Assembly: GCA_016711805.1 (NCBI GenBank)
Contig: JADJSH010000036.1
Span: 1-15,282, forward strand
Direction: 5' to 3'
DNA length: 15,282 nucleotides
From: Bacteroidota bacterium
Lineage (GTDB): Bacteria; Bacteroidota; Bacteroidia; B-17B0; Aurantibacillaceae
Positions 15,168-15,282 of the stretch are shown here, piece after piece. The translations under genes and the position numbers were made by a program. The notes under the pieces are model-generated. The model ran no database searches, was not told where the DNA came from, and saw only the letters and a program-made list of their open reading frames with translations. Each line of letters starts with the position of its first letter. The first letter of the stretch is position 1.

Positions 15168-15282
15168 GGGCATAACAGGGGTTTGAACGCAATGGGGGCA
15201 GATGTACTAAATTCAACATTTGTACTTCTATTGAGCTTTTGTGGTTTATTGAACATTTGTGCTTCTATTCCCCCCACTGCGT
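15168..15282. other. Candidate attC-like folded recombination site, truncated by window end
   Basis: The element begins with GGGCATAAC (reverse complement of the site at 3944), then AGGGGTTTG and the arm ACGCAATGGGGG (15187-15198). That arm pairs with CCCCCACTGCGT at the very end (15271-15282) with one A.C mismatch, which becomes a T.G wobble if the bottom strand folds. The loop holds two 21-nt direct copies with two differences (15212-15232, 15249-15269). The expected final arm and GTTATGC box would lie just past the window. The layout R''-L''-loop-L'-R' resembles integron attC sites of the long (over 100 bp) kind. There is no gene here. Confidence 0.5.

Overview
The window looks like an accessory region from a member of the Bacteroidota, probably an environmental Saprospiria/Chitinophagia/Cytophagia-type lineage. 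The reasons are a typical Bacteroidota tyrosine recombinase, a small zinc-ribbon protein of a type frequent in that phylum, starts without Shine-Dalgarno sequences, and a very AT-rich operon. By eye, the left flank (1-3900) has clearly higher GC than the 4100-15010 block, which suggests that block was acquired. Many reading frames are broken by single-base length changes in homopolymer runs, so residual long-read assembly errors are a serious possibility. I give the frame-restored reading wherever it is clear.

Layout. 1-700 is the 3' part of an acetyl-CoA hydrolase/CoA-transferase-family gene in about a dozen frame fragments. 701-1650 is non-coding and packed with short GC-rich repeats, palindromes and hairpins. 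1720-2075 (minus strand) encodes a small zinc-ribbon protein. 2238-3914 is a tyrosine recombinase with about three repeated N-terminal modules and a recognisable catalytic domain, also broken by frameshifts. Just after it lie a GTTATGC-type core site, a long structured hairpin (A) and a small gene.

From 4376 to 13981 all genes lie on the plus strand with gaps of 12 bases or less, or with start/stop overlaps. The order is: two TerD-domain proteins, vWA protein TerY-1, a membrane protein with a C-terminal FHA-like domain, TerY-2, a small membrane protein, TerY-3 (vWA plus an extra C-terminal domain), TerY-4 (vWA plus a TerY-type zinc ribbon), a membrane-anchored coiled-coil protein, a PP2C-type phosphatase with an N-terminal Ig-like domain, and a protein kinase with a C-terminal zinc ribbon. 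A TerC membrane protein follows 26 bases later. This is an expanded form of the TerY-phosphorylation triad (vWA + PP2C + kinase). That triad is known from comparative genomics of tellurite-resistance-type stress systems, and to my recollection has also been linked to phage defence. Here it carries four different vWA adaptors and three accessory membrane proteins not usual in the triad. The likely picture is a metal/Ca-dependent, membrane-associated phospho-signalling complex, with TerD, TerC and TerY as scaffold, kinase and phosphatase as an antagonistic pair, and the FHA-like protein as a possible phospho-reader.

The most interesting structural signal is at the edges. The ter block is bracketed by two similar long hairpins (4009-4095 and 15043-15117), and outside these by an exact 9-bp inverted pair, GTTATGCCC (3944) and GGGCATAAC (15168). 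The right-hand copy begins a long foldable sequence that runs off the window and looks like an integron attC site. The whole ter operon may therefore be one unusually large (>11 kb) cassette beside a non-canonical integron-like integrase.
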